DNA from: Brevundimonas sp.
GTDB taxonomy: Bacteria > Pseudomonadota > Alphaproteobacteria > Caulobacterales > Caulobacteraceae
Length of the DNA stretch: 41,323 nucleotides
Assembly (NCBI GenBank): GCA_030693575.1
Contig: JAUYAG010000145.1
Span: 1-41,323, forward strand
Direction: 5' to 3'
Part shown: piece by piece, positions 12,113-21,837 of the stretch
Numbering within the stretch: the stretch's first letter is position 1
Layout: each line of letters starts with the position of its first letter
The notes under the pieces: model-generated
The model's database searches: none
Told to the model about the DNA's origin: nothing
The model's input: only the letters and a program-made list of their open reading frames with translations
Position numbers and translations under genes: made by a program

Positions 12113-13189
12113 TCAGACGTCGGAGCCGAAACGGCGCTGCACCAGAATGATGGTCCCGACGACGAAGCCGCAGAACAGGGCGCCTTCGATGCCGCCGGTG
12201 ACGGCCTGGGTGACGGGGCCGAAGTCGGCTTCTCCGAACAGGGCCCCGATCGGGTCGAGGCGGAGGCGGGAGGCCGGGAACTGGCGGGCCAGCAGGTCCA
12301 GGCTGCCGCCCATCAGCCGCCCGCCGGACAGGGGGATGAGGACGCCGACGACCGCGCCGGTCAGCGCTGTGGCGGCCGCGGTGAGCCTGAGGCTGAGCCC
12401 GCGGCCCGCATGGAGCCAGATGCCGAAGCCGATCGCGGCCCCCAGCAGGGCACCTTCGCCGGCACCGGTCATTTCGCTCGGGGAGCGACCGAACAGCAGG
12501 TTGAAGGCGTCGACGCCCAGCAGTTTCACGATCGCGCCGACGACCAGGCCGCCGAAGACACCGCCGACGATGCTGCCGGGCGAGGTGCGACCCCAGGCGG
12601 TACTGGCCGCCGCGACGCCGACGCCGACGCCCGCGCCGCCGATCACGCCGACGGCGACCGTGAGGGCAATGAGGACGAGGACGATCGAACTCGCGCCCAT
12701 GCCGGATGCCAGGGGCTGGGCCGCGCCGAGGCCATAGAACAGGCCGCCGAGCGCCCCGGCGATTCCACCGCCGAGCACGCCGGCGCCGCCGAGCTGGAGC
12801 GACGGGCCCCAATATCCGCCCGCCGCGGGGGTGGACGTCGGCGGCGCTGAAGCCGCGGCGGCCTCAGACCCGGCTGACTCGACGGGGGCGATGAAGCGGT
12901 AGCCGTGTTTGGGCACGGTCTCGATGAAGCGCGGTCGGGCGGCGTCATCGCCGAGCTGCCGCCGGATGGTGCGGATGCACTGGGTCAGGGCCTCGTCGGT
13001 GACGGGGACGCCGCGCCAGACCTCGTCGAGGAACCGGTCCTTCGACACCAGCTTGCCCCGCTCGCGCACCAGCAAGGCCAGGGCGTCGAGGTAGCGGGCG
13101 TTCAGCTCGACCGGCGCGCCGTCGCGGGTCAGGCGACGGTCGTCGGCGTCCAGCAGGAAGGGGCCGAAGCGGAAACAGCCGGTGGCCAT
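12113..13189 (-). CDS. Winged-helix (OmpR/CadC-type) transcriptional regulator with polytopic Gly-rich membrane C-terminus
   Basis: FRFGPFLLDADDRRLTRDGAPVELNARYLDALALLV...SKDRFLDEVWRGVPVTDEALTQCIRTIRRQLGD...IETVPKHGYRF, then about six hydrophobic segments. Confidence 0.88.
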   Translation of the reverse strand: MATGCFRFGPFLLDADDRRLTRDGAPVELNARYLDALALLVRERGKLVSKDRFLDEVWRGVPVTDEALTQCIRTIRRQLGDDAARPRFIETVPKHGYRFIAPVESAGSEAAAASAPPTSTPAAGGYWGPSLQLGGAGVLGGGIAGALGGLFYGLGAAQPLASGMGASSIVLVLIALTVAVGVIGGAGVGVGVAAASTAWGRTSPGSIVGGVFGGLVVGAIVKLLGVDAFNLLFGRSPSEMTGAGEGALLGAAIGFGIWLHAGRGLSLRLTAAATALTGAVVGVLIPLSGGRLMGGSLDLLARQFPASRLRLDPIGALFGEADFGPVTQAVTGGIEGALFCGFVVGTIILVQRRFGSDV

Positions 13190-13315
13190 GGTTCAGGAAT
13201 ACCTCGGGCTTTGCACGGGCCGCTCGCCCGGCAAGCGTCAACCATGCGTCGCGGCAAGGCAATGTGTTTTGCGCGCCGGGATGACGGACCGGTTGCGACC
13301 CGCTATCTGCGATCC

Positions 13316-13981
13316 ATGGCGCGGTACGATCTCAGCACCCCGGGCGGCCGGTTCAAGGCGCGGTGGGACTATGTCTGGAAGGACCACGCCTTCCTGCGCC
13401 GCTGGTTCATGAACGGGCACTGGCTGGGGCCGGACCTGGTGCGGACCAACCAGCCGTCGCCGCGGCAGCTGGCCTACTGGAAATCCAAGGGGATCCGGAC
13501 GGTGATCAACCTGCGCGGGGCGCGGGACGAGGCCTATTATGCGCTGGAGAAGGACGCCTGCGAGCGGCTGGGCCTGACCCTGATCGATGCGCCGCTGGAT
13601 TCCCGCGATCCGCCCCAGAAGGACCGGGTGCACCGGGCGCGCGAGCTGTTCCGGACGATCGAATATCCGGTGCTGATCCACTGCAAGTCGGGCGCGGACC
13701 GGGCCGGGATGATGGCCGTCTTCTATCGCCACTTCCATCTGGGCGAGCCGATCTCGGTGGCCATCGAACAGCTGTCCAAACGCTACCTGCACCACCGTGA
13801 GGGGCTGACGGGCGTGCTGGACTATACGCTGGAGAAATACCTCGAGGAGGTCGAGCCGACCGGGGTCAGCTTCATCGACTGGATCGACAGCGACGCCTAT
13901 GATCCGAAGGCGATCCGGGCCGAGTTCAAGGCCGGCTGGTGGGGCACCATCCTGACCGACAAACTGCTGCGTCGGGAATAG
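13316..13981 (+). CDS. Cysteine-based (dual-specificity/tyrosine-type) phosphatase
   Basis: P-loop HCKSGADRAG (CX5R), TVINLRG, general Asp region (APLDSRDPP). Confidence 0.93.
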   Translation: MARYDLSTPGGRFKARWDYVWKDHAFLRRWFMNGHWLGPDLVRTNQPSPRQLAYWKSKGIRTVINLRGARDEAYYALEKDACERLGLTLIDAPLDSRDPPQKDRVHRARELFRTIEYPVLIHCKSGADRAGMMAVFYRHFHLGEPISVAIEQLSKRYLHHREGLTGVLDYTLEKYLEEVEPTGVSFIDWIDSDAYDPKAIRAEFKAGWWGTILTDKLLRRE

Positions 13982-13984
13982 GCG

Positions 13985-14215
13985 TCAGCCCCAGGGGCCT
14001 CGCGGCTCGTTCTTTTCAGACGGCGCTCCGGCGTCTCCGTTTTCAGCGGCGATTTCGGCGTCGCGGCGCGCCTTGCGTTCGGCGTTCCAGTTCCTGAGCC
14101 ACCGGGACTCACGGTTATTGCCGCGCCAGGCGCTGATCCACAGCACCAGCACCAGCAACAGCGAGACCAGGGAGGCGATCTCGGTTCCGTCCAGGGTTCG
14201 GCCGAAGAAGGTCAA
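13985..14215 (-). CDS. Small membrane protein of unknown function
   Basis: MTFFGRTLDGTEIASLVSLLLVLVLWISAWRGNNRESRWLRNWNAERKARR: one TM plus basic cytosolic tail. Confidence 0.6.
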   Translation of the reverse strand: MTFFGRTLDGTEIASLVSLLLVLVLWISAWRGNNRESRWLRNWNAERKARRDAEIAAENGDAGAPSEKNEPRGPWG

Positions 14216-14286
14216 GGTCAGGAATCCTGCAGGTGGAACGGCACTATAGGCCTGAAAGCCCGCCGGGCCGAGACCCGGTTCCGTCT

Positions 14287-14529
14287 TCAGTGGCTGTGCG
14301 CGTCGCCGCGGGGGTCGATCATCCGGTGGGCGTGCAGGATGAAGAACCGCATGTGGGCGTTGTCGACCGTGGCCTGGGCGCGGGCCTTCCAGGCCTTGCG
14401 GGCCTCTTCATAGTTGGGGAAGGCACCGACGAACTCGACCTTGGACAGGTCGCGGAACACGGGAGCGTCGAGGTGGCGCAGCTCGCCGCCGATGACGATG
14501 TGGAGAAGCTGGTCGGTTTCGGCGGTCAT
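14287..14529 (-). CDS. DUF4170 family protein
   Basis: LLHIVIGGELRHLDAPVFRDLSKVEFVGAFPNYEEARKAWKARAQATVDNAHMRFFILHAHRMIDP. Confidence 0.9.
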   Translation of the reverse strand: MTAETDQLLHIVIGGELRHLDAPVFRDLSKVEFVGAFPNYEEARKAWKARAQATVDNAHMRFFILHAHRMIDPRGDAHSH

Positions 14530-14552
14530 GGCGGCGTCCGGGTGTGGGGGAG

Positions 14553-15350
14553 CTAGCGGGGCGCCAGCGGAATAGGCGCTGTGCGCCGCACGATCAACGG
14601 GTGAAGCGCAGGCGCGCTGCAGACGAGGCTGTTCTGCCGCGGATCGGCCTGGTTGAAGCGCCAGGCGTGGCCGTGGTGATCGGTGACCCGGCCGCCGGCC
14701 TCCTCGACAATCAGGGCCCCGGCGCAGACGTCCCAGTCCCATTTGGGCGACAGGTTGATGGCCGCGTCGAAGGCTCCGGCGGCGACGAGGGCCATGCGAT
14801 AGGCGATGGCGTTGCGCTTCTCGAACCGCATGGCGGGCCAGGGCTCGATCCAATGCGGACCCTCGATCAGCCGGGCGTCGGCCAGGACGGAGGCGTCATC
14901 GAGGTCGGTGGTGTCAGAGGCGGTGATCGGCCGGCCCTGCAACGACGCGCCGCCGCCCAGGGTGGCGGTGAAGGTCTCGCCCAGGGCCGGGGCGTGGATC
15001 ACGGCGGCGACGGGGCGGCCGTCCTCGACGATGGCGATGGGAATGCACCACCACGGCTTGCCCTTCATATAGGCGACGGTGCCGTCGATCGGATCGACCA
15101 CGAAGATGCGGCGGTTCGACAGCCGGTCGGCGCTGTCCGTGGTCTCCTCCGACAGCCAGCCGTGGTCGGGTCGGGCCGACAGCAGCGTGTCCTTGAGCAG
15201 CTGGTCGACAGCCATATCGGCCGAGGTGACCGGCGAGCCACCGGACTTGGACCAGACCTTCAACCCCGCGTCGCGCTCGGCGAGCGCCAGCCGCCCGGCC
15301 GCCTCGGCGGCGTCGCGGATCAGGGCGAGGTCGGCGGCCAGACCGGTCAT
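14553..15350 (-). CDS. Inositol monophosphatase-family protein, CysQ-like 3'(2'),5'-bisphosphate nucleotidase
   Basis: GWLSEETTDS, VVDPIDGTVAYMKG, WDWDVCAGALIVEEAGG. Confidence 0.92.
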   Translation of the reverse strand: MTGLAADLALIRDAAEAAGRLALAERDAGLKVWSKSGGSPVTSADMAVDQLLKDTLLSARPDHGWLSEETTDSADRLSNRRIFVVDPIDGTVAYMKGKPWWCIPIAIVEDGRPVAAVIHAPALGETFTATLGGGASLQGRPITASDTTDLDDASVLADARLIEGPHWIEPWPAMRFEKRNAIAYRMALVAAGAFDAAINLSPKWDWDVCAGALIVEEAGGRVTDHHGHAWRFNQADPRQNSLVCSAPALHPLIVRRTAPIPLAPR

Positions 15351-16702
15351 TTGCCGGCGATGGCGACGCCGTCGAACATCAGCGACGGGCTGTTGAAACT
15401 GCTGCGGAACTCGAGGTCAGATCCGCGCTCCAGCCGCATCCAGAGCTCGGCCAGATTGCCCGCGACGGTGACGCCGCTGACCGGCCAGACGATCTGACCG
15501 TTCTCGAACCAGAAGCCGGAGACCCCGGCGGACCAGTCGCCGTTGTTGGCGTTCAGCGAGGGGCCGAACATAGAGGTGACCAGCAGGCCGGTCCCGGCGT
15601 CCGCCATGAGGCCGTTGAGGTCGCGCTCGCCGGGTTCCAGATGCAGGTTATGGGTCGAGACCCCGGGCGGGCCGGCGAGGCCGCGCGAGGCGTGGCCGGT
15701 CGAGGCGAGGTCCAGCTGGGCGGCGGCGGCGCTGTTCAGCAGCCAGGTGGTCAGAACGCCGTCCTGCACGATCGACTGGCGCGACACGGCGACGCCCTCG
15801 TCGTCGAAGGGAGTCGAGCCGAGGCCGCGGATGCGGAAGGGATCGTCAATCAGATCGACGCCCGCAGGCAGGATGCGCTGGCCCAGACGGTCCTTGAGGA
15901 AGGAGGTGCCGCGCGCGATCGAGGGGCCGGAGATGGCGCCGAGGATGGGCGAGAGGACCTGGGTGGCGATGCGGTTCTCGAAGATCACCGGCGCGGTGGT
16001 CGAGTCGATCTTGCGCGGCCCGGTTCGCGACACGGCGCGACGGCCGGCGTAGTCGCCGATGGAGGCGGCTGACGGCAGGTCGGACAGGTGACGGACCGCG
16101 CGGTGTTCGCCGCCGCGTTCCATGGCTCCGTCCTTCTCGGCGATGACGCCGACGCCCAGCGAAAAGGCCGAGCCGTGATAGGCCCCGTCGAAACCGTGGG
16201 AGGTGACCAGTCGCCAGCGGCTGGACGAGGCCGAGGCGTGGCCGCCTTCGGACTTTGCGACGCCGGGCACGGCCAGGGCGACGGCCTCGGTCTCGGCGGC
16301 CATGGCCTCGAGCTCGGCGGCGCTGCGCTCGGACGGGTCGTACAGGTCGAGGTCGGCGAAGGGGCCGCGGGCGAGCCGGTCCTGCGGGGCGAGGCCGGCG
16401 TAAGGGTCTTCGGGCGCGAGCCGGGCCATGGCCACGGCCCGCTCGACCAGTCGGGCGCGGGTGGCGTCGGACAGGTCCGAGGCGGAGACGGTGGCCTGAC
16501 GTCGGCCGATGAAGACGCGCAGGCCGAGGTCGCGGCTCTCTTCGCGCTCGACTTCCTCGAGGGCACCGTTGCGGACCCCCACGGACAGGGAGGCGCGCTC
16601 GGCCGAGACGGCCTCGGCGGCGTCGGCGCCGGCCCTGAGGGCGGCGGCGACCAGATCGGGCAGGATGTCGGGGGAGGCGGCGGACGCGGTACGGTCAGGC
16701 AT
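15347..16702 (-). CDS. pmbA: TldD/PmbA family metalloprotease subunit
   Basis: DLGLRVFIGRRQATVSASDL, GVSTHNLHLEPGERD, MFGPSLNANNGDWSAGVSGFWFENG. Confidence 0.93.
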   Translation of the reverse strand: MPDRTASAASPDILPDLVAAALRAGADAAEAVSAERASLSVGVRNGALEEVEREESRDLGLRVFIGRRQATVSASDLSDATRARLVERAVAMARLAPEDPYAGLAPQDRLARGPFADLDLYDPSERSAAELEAMAAETEAVALAVPGVAKSEGGHASASSSRWRLVTSHGFDGAYHGSAFSLGVGVIAEKDGAMERGGEHRAVRHLSDLPSAASIGDYAGRRAVSRTGPRKIDSTTAPVIFENRIATQVLSPILGAISGPSIARGTSFLKDRLGQRILPAGVDLIDDPFRIRGLGSTPFDDEGVAVSRQSIVQDGVLTTWLLNSAAAAQLDLASTGHASRGLAGPPGVSTHNLHLEPGERDLNGLMADAGTGLLVTSMFGPSLNANNGDWSAGVSGFWFENGQIVWPVSGVTVAGNLAELWMRLERGSDLEFRSSFNSPSLMFDGVAIAGK

Positions 16703-16751
16703 GCCCCGATATGGCCGGGCCAGGGCGACGCCGCAACCGTGCGCGTGAAGT

Positions 16752-17159
16752 TCAGACGAAGGCGTGGACCACCAGCATCCCGCCTGCGGTGAACAGGGCG
16801 GTGTAGGTCAGGGCCATGCCGAGAACGCGACCCACAGTCGGCTTTTTATCACTCAGGCCGACAGCGTGGATCAGGCGTCCCGCCAGCAGAACCCCGCCGA
16901 CAGCGTGCACCGCCATGACCGGCATCCCCAGCATGGCCAGCAAGGCGAGGGCACCGACGCCGACCGGGACATATTCCGCAGCATTGCCGAACACCCTGCC
17001 CGGCAGGGTGATCTGGGAGCCGCCGCCGTCGCCGAGCAGCACCTTGTGCTTCCTGCGGTTCAGGACGACCCGGACCGAAAGCAGGAGCATCAGCAGGAGC
17101 AGCAAACCGCTCCACAAGGCGGCAGCCTGAATCGACGTCATCGTTTCCAACAGCGTCAT
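16752..17159 (-). CDS. MAPEG family membrane protein
   Basis: Four hydrophobic segments; RVFGNAAEYVPVGVGALALLAMLG. Confidence 0.88.
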   Translation of the reverse strand: MTLLETMTSIQAAALWSGLLLLLMLLLSVRVVLNRRKHKVLLGDGGGSQITLPGRVFGNAAEYVPVGVGALALLAMLGMPVMAVHAVGGVLLAGRLIHAVGLSDKKPTVGRVLGMALTYTALFTAGGMLVVHAFV

Positions 17160-18985
17160 CGGACTTCCCTCCCCACCGGATAGAGCCGGAAGTGGTCATC
17201 ATAGAACGGGGTTCGCTCATAGAACCACTGCAATCGCGCGTCGCCGTCGGCGGCGAATTCCGGCTCGGCGGCCAGTTTCGCCTCGAATGCGGTCTTCAGC
17301 GCCGGGTCGGCCGCCATCATGGACTCGGCCAGCGGAGCGATGGCGTAGCCCTCGATATATTCGACACGGCTGAGCACCTCCGGGAACATGCCCCAGGCGA
17401 AGAAGCTCTCGGAGGACTGCGGCTCCATCAGCAGGACGACGATGTCGCCGAGCGGCTGGTCCGTCGGCACGCGGACCGAGCCGGCGGGGAAGGTCCAGTC
17501 GCGACGCTCGGGCGTGACGCCCGTGACAGTGACCCCGACGCGGCCCTCATTGGCGCGGGTCGCCAGCTTCGGCTCGACGAGGCGCAGCATGTCGAGGTTG
17601 ACGGTGCGGGCCTCTGACAGCGTCTCCATCCCGATACCGTGCAGGCGCAGGCGTTCGATGATGTCTGTGCGGTAGGACGGCACCCAATAGGCCTCGGGGC
17701 GCGCGAGTGTCAGCGTCGGGCGCGAGCCGTAGAAGGGCAGGGACCACGGCTCCGGGTCGGCCACGCCCAGCCAGCGGATCTCCTGACGGCCCGAGGCGGG
17801 GCTGTCGTACATCTCGTAGCGGATGCCCTTGAAGGTCCGGGTGTAGGCCGGGGTCGGATCGGCCGCGAAATTGGCCGGGATTTCGGCGGGGCGCAGGGCC
17901 GTGTCGGCGGCAATCGCCGTGCGCAGGGCCGGGCCGTCGGCGGCCAGACGACGCATGGCGGCCTCGAGGAAGACATAGGTTCCCAGGACGCGCTGTTCGT
18001 ACGGCTTGAGGCTGTGGTTCTCGATCAGGATGGTCGGGACATGCGCCGCCGAGCCCCAGCCGTTCGAGAAGCGCTCGCCGAGGCCACCGTCGGACAGGCC
18101 GGCGCGGGGGTCGTCGCCGATGCCGAAGACCAGTTCGCCCGGGATGTGGCCCTCGGCCTCCAGCGCGGCGTTGATCGCCGGCTTGAAGACGTCGTCCAGC
18201 CACAGGGCGGTGGCGGGGCTGCGCGAATAGACACCGTTCTCGCCGTTGAAGCCGTAGGTGACGTCGTACTGGTAATCCATGCCGTCGGTGACGTGGATGT
18301 CGACATAGAGGTCGGGCCGGTATTTCAGCACCAGGCCGCGCACCGCCCGCATCTCGGGCTGGTCCAGTTTCAGATAGTCGCGGTTGAGGTTCTGGTTGGT
18401 CGCCGTATTGCGCCAGCCCTGGATGCGGGGGCCGCGCTGGTTGGGGCGGCTGTAGGCGCTGGCGCGCTCGTGGCCGTCGACCGACAGGATGGGGATCAGG
18501 ATCAGATTGACCCGGTCCAGCAGGTCATCCTTGCCGTTGAAGGCGATGTCGCGGAGCAGCATCATACCCGCGTCCTTGCCGTCGATCTCGCCCGGATGGA
18601 TGCCGGCCTGGGCCAGCAGTACGGGCTTGGACGGGTCGAAGGCCGCGCCGTCCTTCGAGGCGATGACGGCATAGATGGGCCGGCCCTCGGGAGAGACCCC
18701 GAACTGTTCGATGCGGATCAGGTCCGAGGCGGCGTCCAGCCGGTCGAACCAGGCGCGGGTGTCGGCGTAGTTCGGGCTTTCGTCATGTTCGGCGTCGGCC
18801 TCGAAGGCCGTGACCCAGGGATCCGAGGCGTCGCGCAGCAGGGCGCGGCTTGCGCCGTCCCATGCGGGCGCAGGCGGCAGGAAGGGCTGGTCCCAGGGCG
18901 CGGCGTTGGGAACGGTCTGGGACATGGCGGGGGTCACGCAACTGACAAGGGCGGCGAGGACCGCGGGGATGAGGAGGAGGCGCAT
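17156..18985 (-). CDS. Secreted M14-family zinc carboxypeptidase-like protein
   Basis: Signal peptide; AQAGIHPGEIDGKDAG (HXXE), NRDYLKLDQPEMRAV, DIHVTDG. Confidence 0.9.
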   Translation of the reverse strand: MRLLLIPAVLAALVSCVTPAMSQTVPNAAPWDQPFLPPAPAWDGASRALLRDASDPWVTAFEADAEHDESPNYADTRAWFDRLDAASDLIRIEQFGVSPEGRPIYAVIASKDGAAFDPSKPVLLAQAGIHPGEIDGKDAGMMLLRDIAFNGKDDLLDRVNLILIPILSVDGHERASAYSRPNQRGPRIQGWRNTATNQNLNRDYLKLDQPEMRAVRGLVLKYRPDLYVDIHVTDGMDYQYDVTYGFNGENGVYSRSPATALWLDDVFKPAINAALEAEGHIPGELVFGIGDDPRAGLSDGGLGERFSNGWGSAAHVPTILIENHSLKPYEQRVLGTYVFLEAAMRRLAADGPALRTAIAADTALRPAEIPANFAADPTPAYTRTFKGIRYEMYDSPASGRQEIRWLGVADPEPWSLPFYGSRPTLTLARPEAYWVPSYRTDIIERLRLHGIGMETLSEARTVNLDMLRLVEPKLATRANEGRVGVTVTGVTPERRDWTFPAGSVRVPTDQPLGDIVVLLMEPQSSESFFAWGMFPEVLSRVEYIEGYAIAPLAESMMAADPALKTAFEAKLAAEPEFAADGDARLQWFYERTPFYDDHFRLYPVGREVR

Positions 18986-19022
18986 GGCCCTTCGTCGGAC
19001 GATCCCGTCCGTCTGGCAAGCC

Positions 19023-19646
19023 TCAGGCACCTGTCGCCGGCAACCAGGCACCGTCGGCGATGAGGATCGCTCCGGCGCGGACCATGTTCCACAGGGTGTA
19101 GGCCAGCACGACCAGCAGGGCCCCGATCACGACCGGCCGCGAGGGTGCAAAGGCTGCGGTCGCCGTGCAGATGGCAAAGATGGCGACCCCGATCAGCAGT
19201 CTGGGCGTCCAGAAGGCTGCCCAGGCCGGGTCCGCCAGCGCCAGCAGCCCGAGCAGCGCCCAGACCATGGCATTGGCCGCCAGCACGCAGCCGAACACCA
19301 CGCGCCGGTGGGCCCAGAAATGGTCGTCCAGGTCGATGCGGGTGTTCACGCCTTCGGCCGTGACGCGGGGAAAGGTGACACTGGCCGCCACATAGAAGGT
19401 CGCGGCGATGACCAGGCCGATCAGCAGCAGGGCCGGATTGAATGGCGCGCCGCGGAAGAACCGCCAGGCCTGGTTCCAGAAGGTCGCCAGGTCGGCGGCC
19501 ACAAACACCGCCAACAGGGGCGTCAGCCAGCCGAAGCGGACGCGATGACGCTCGTGCAGGACGCGGGAAAAACCGCCGACCAGCTCGGCCACCGACAGGC
19601 CGAGCAACAGGCCGTAGAAGCTGAAGAAGAACTCGAATGCGCTCAA
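19023..19646 (-). CDS. Hypothetical polytopic membrane protein
   Basis: Multiple hydrophobic helices; apparent TTG start. Confidence 0.65.
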   Translation of the reverse strand: MSAFEFFFSFYGLLLGLSVAELVGGFSRVLHERHRVRFGWLTPLLAVFVAADLATFWNQAWRFFRGAPFNPALLLIGLVIAATFYVAASVTFPRVTAEGVNTRIDLDDHFWAHRRVVFGCVLAANAMVWALLGLLALADPAWAAFWTPRLLIGVAIFAICTATAAFAPSRPVVIGALLVVLAYTLWNMVRAGAILIADGAWLPATGA

Positions 19647-19756
19647 GAGCGGCCCCCCGACCTGCGAGGTGCGACCCTAGGGGTGGAATCAGGGCGGCGT
19701 CACCCCGCAATCGGCGGGCCGACCTGAAGGCGCAGCTCTATCGGGGGACTGAAGCC

Positions 19757-20104
19757 TCAGCGGTTCAGCTTGGCCTGCAGCCGGTCGACCACGGCCTGCT
19801 CCGCGGTGCGGCGGGCCGTGAGGTCCGCGAGGGTGGCCTGATGCTCGGGCGTCGCGCCGCCGGCGGCTGCGGCCAGGGCGTTCACGGCGGCGATCTGGGT
19901 GTCGAGGTTGTTGACCTCGGCCTGTGCGTCCCACATCCGGTCTTCCTCCGCCTCGGTCAGGCGCGGCACGGGCGGACGGACCTGGCGAGGCGGAGTGCGA
20001 CGGGCACCCCTGCCGACCAGCACCTGGCCGTCGGCGGCGGTCGGAACGGTTACGACGGGCGCGGCGAGCACAACGGCGAGCAGGGCGATCAGCGGAAGCT
20101 TCAT
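19757..20104 (-). CDS. Hypothetical secreted, coiled-coil-like protein
   Basis: Signal peptide MKLPLIALLAVVLAAPVVTVPTAADG followed by an Ala/Glu/Arg-rich helical region. Confidence 0.65.
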   Translation of the reverse strand: MKLPLIALLAVVLAAPVVTVPTAADGQVLVGRGARRTPPRQVRPPVPRLTEAEEDRMWDAQAEVNNLDTQIAAVNALAAAAGGATPEHQATLADLTARRTAEQAVVDRLQAKLNR

Positions 20105-20211
20105 GACAGGCCTTAATCAAGGGGAGGAACGCGAGGCCCCGACCCTAGATTACGGTTCTGTCACTTGTGAAGCGCTTTTCGGACACAATCGGCGAAGGAA
20201 ACGAAACGCCG

Positions 20212-21741
20212 CTACTTCCAGATCGGCGCGCCGTTGCCCGGCAGGCCGAGCCGGGCCCACATGTCGGACACGCGCTCCACCACCGCCTCATCCATGCGGA
20301 TTTCCTCGCCCCATTCGCGCTTGGTCTCGGGCGGCCATTTGTCGGTGGCGTCGAGGCCGATCTTGGAGCCGAGGCCGCTCTCGGGGCTGGCGAAGTCGAG
20401 GTAGTCGATCGGGGTGTTCTCGATCAGGGTGATGTCGCGGGCCGGGTCCATCTTGGTCGAGATGGCCCACATGACCTGTTTCCAGTCGCGGGCGTCGATG
20501 TCGTCGTCCACGACGATGACCCATTTGGTGTACATGAACTGGCGCAGATAGCTCCACACGCCCAGCATCACCCGCTTGGCGTGGCCGGGGTAGGCCTTCT
20601 TCATGGAGACCACGGCGATGCGGTAGCTACAGCCCTCGGGCGGCAGCCAGAAGTCGGTGATTTCGGGGAACTGGGCCCGCAGCAGGGGGATGAAGACCTC
20701 GTTCAGCGCCTCGCCCAGCACCGAGGGCTCGTCGGGCGGGCGGCCGGTGAAGGTGGTCAGATAGATCGGGTCTTTCCGCATGGTGATGGCGGTGACCTGG
20801 AAGACCGGGAAGGTCTCGACCGAGTTGTAGTAGCCGGTGTGGTCGCCGTAGGGGCCCTCGGGCGCGTGCTCGTCGAACAGGACGTGGCCCTCCAGCACGA
20901 TCTCGGCATTGGCGGGGACCATCAGGGGCACGGTCTTGCAGGGAACCAGCTCGGCCTTCTGGCCGCGCAGCAGGCCGGCGAACTGGTATTCCGACAGGGT
21001 GTCCGGCACCGGCGTTACGGCGGCGAGGATGGTGCCGGGGTCGGCGCCGAGCACGATGGCGCAGGGCAGGGGGCCCTTCTTCCCGGCCTTCTTGTGCCGT
21101 GCGTAGTGCTGGGCCCCGCCGCGGTGGGCGAGCCAACGCATGATGGCCTTGTCCTTGCCGAGGACCTGCATGCGGTAGATGCCGAGGTTGAAGTCGTCCT
21201 CGCGGTCCTCGGACGGACCCTTGGTGACGACGAGGCCCCAGGTAATCAGCGGCGCGGGCTCGCCGGGCCAGCAGCCCTGGACAGGGAGCGAGGTCAGGTC
21301 GATCCGGTCGCCCTTGAGGACGACCTCCTGCACCGGGGCGGTCTTCACCACCTTGGGCCGCATCGACATCACGGTCTTGGCCAGGGGCAGCATCTCCATG
21401 GCGTCCGACAGGCCACGCGGCGGGGTCGGGTTGCGCAGGAAGGCCAGCAGTTCGCCGACCTCGCGCAGTTCGGCGGCGGTGGTGCGGACCTTCTTCTCCA
21501 TGGTCACGCCCATGGCGACGCGCTTCACCGTGCCGAACAGATTGGCGAGGCAGGGGATGGGGCTGATCGAGCCGTCGGGCATGACCGGCTTTTCGAACAG
21601 GACCGCCGGGCCGCCGTTGCGCAGCAGCCGGGTCTGGATCTCGGTCATCTCGAGGTGGGTCGAGACGGGCTCGGAGACGCGAACCAGTTCGCCCTCGGCC
21701 TCCAGCATGGCCATGAAGTCGCGCAGGGATTTGTAGGCCAA
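20212..21741 (-). CDS. ubiD: 4-hydroxy-3-polyprenylbenzoate decarboxylase (UbiD)
   Basis: [56 protein letters not shown]. Confidence 0.96.
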   Translation of the reverse strand: MAYKSLRDFMAMLEAEGELVRVSEPVSTHLEMTEIQTRLLRNGGPAVLFEKPVMPDGSISPIPCLANLFGTVKRVAMGVTMEKKVRTTAAELREVGELLAFLRNPTPPRGLSDAMEMLPLAKTVMSMRPKVVKTAPVQEVVLKGDRIDLTSLPVQGCWPGEPAPLITWGLVVTKGPSEDREDDFNLGIYRMQVLGKDKAIMRWLAHRGGAQHYARHKKAGKKGPLPCAIVLGADPGTILAAVTPVPDTLSEYQFAGLLRGQKAELVPCKTVPLMVPANAEIVLEGHVLFDEHAPEGPYGDHTGYYNSVETFPVFQVTAITMRKDPIYLTTFTGRPPDEPSVLGEALNEVFIPLLRAQFPEITDFWLPPEGCSYRIAVVSMKKAYPGHAKRVMLGVWSYLRQFMYTKWVIVVDDDIDARDWKQVMWAISTKMDPARDITLIENTPIDYLDFASPESGLGSKIGLDATDKWPPETKREWGEEIRMDEAVVERVSDMWARLGLPGNGAPIWK

Positions 21742-21801
21742 TGAACCGCTCCGGTGGAGCGTGTCGATTAGGCGGACGCGGGCGTCCTGTCACCCGCGAC
21801 C

Positions 21802-21837
21802 TTGCCGCAGGAAGCCGAATGAACTAACTTAGCTAAC
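21802..21837 (+). promoter_or_regulatory. Putative promoter/operator of the Phd-VapC module
   Basis: TTGCCG (21802-21807) - 17 nt - TAACTT (21825-21830), overlapping palindrome TTAGCTAA (21829-21836), which ends 1 nt before the ATG. Confidence 0.5.

Noticed and set aside
17639-19063. 474-aa plus-strand ORF antisense to the M14 peptidase
   Set aside because: Repetitive Gly/Val/Asp/Arg composition and a coherent protein on the other strand.
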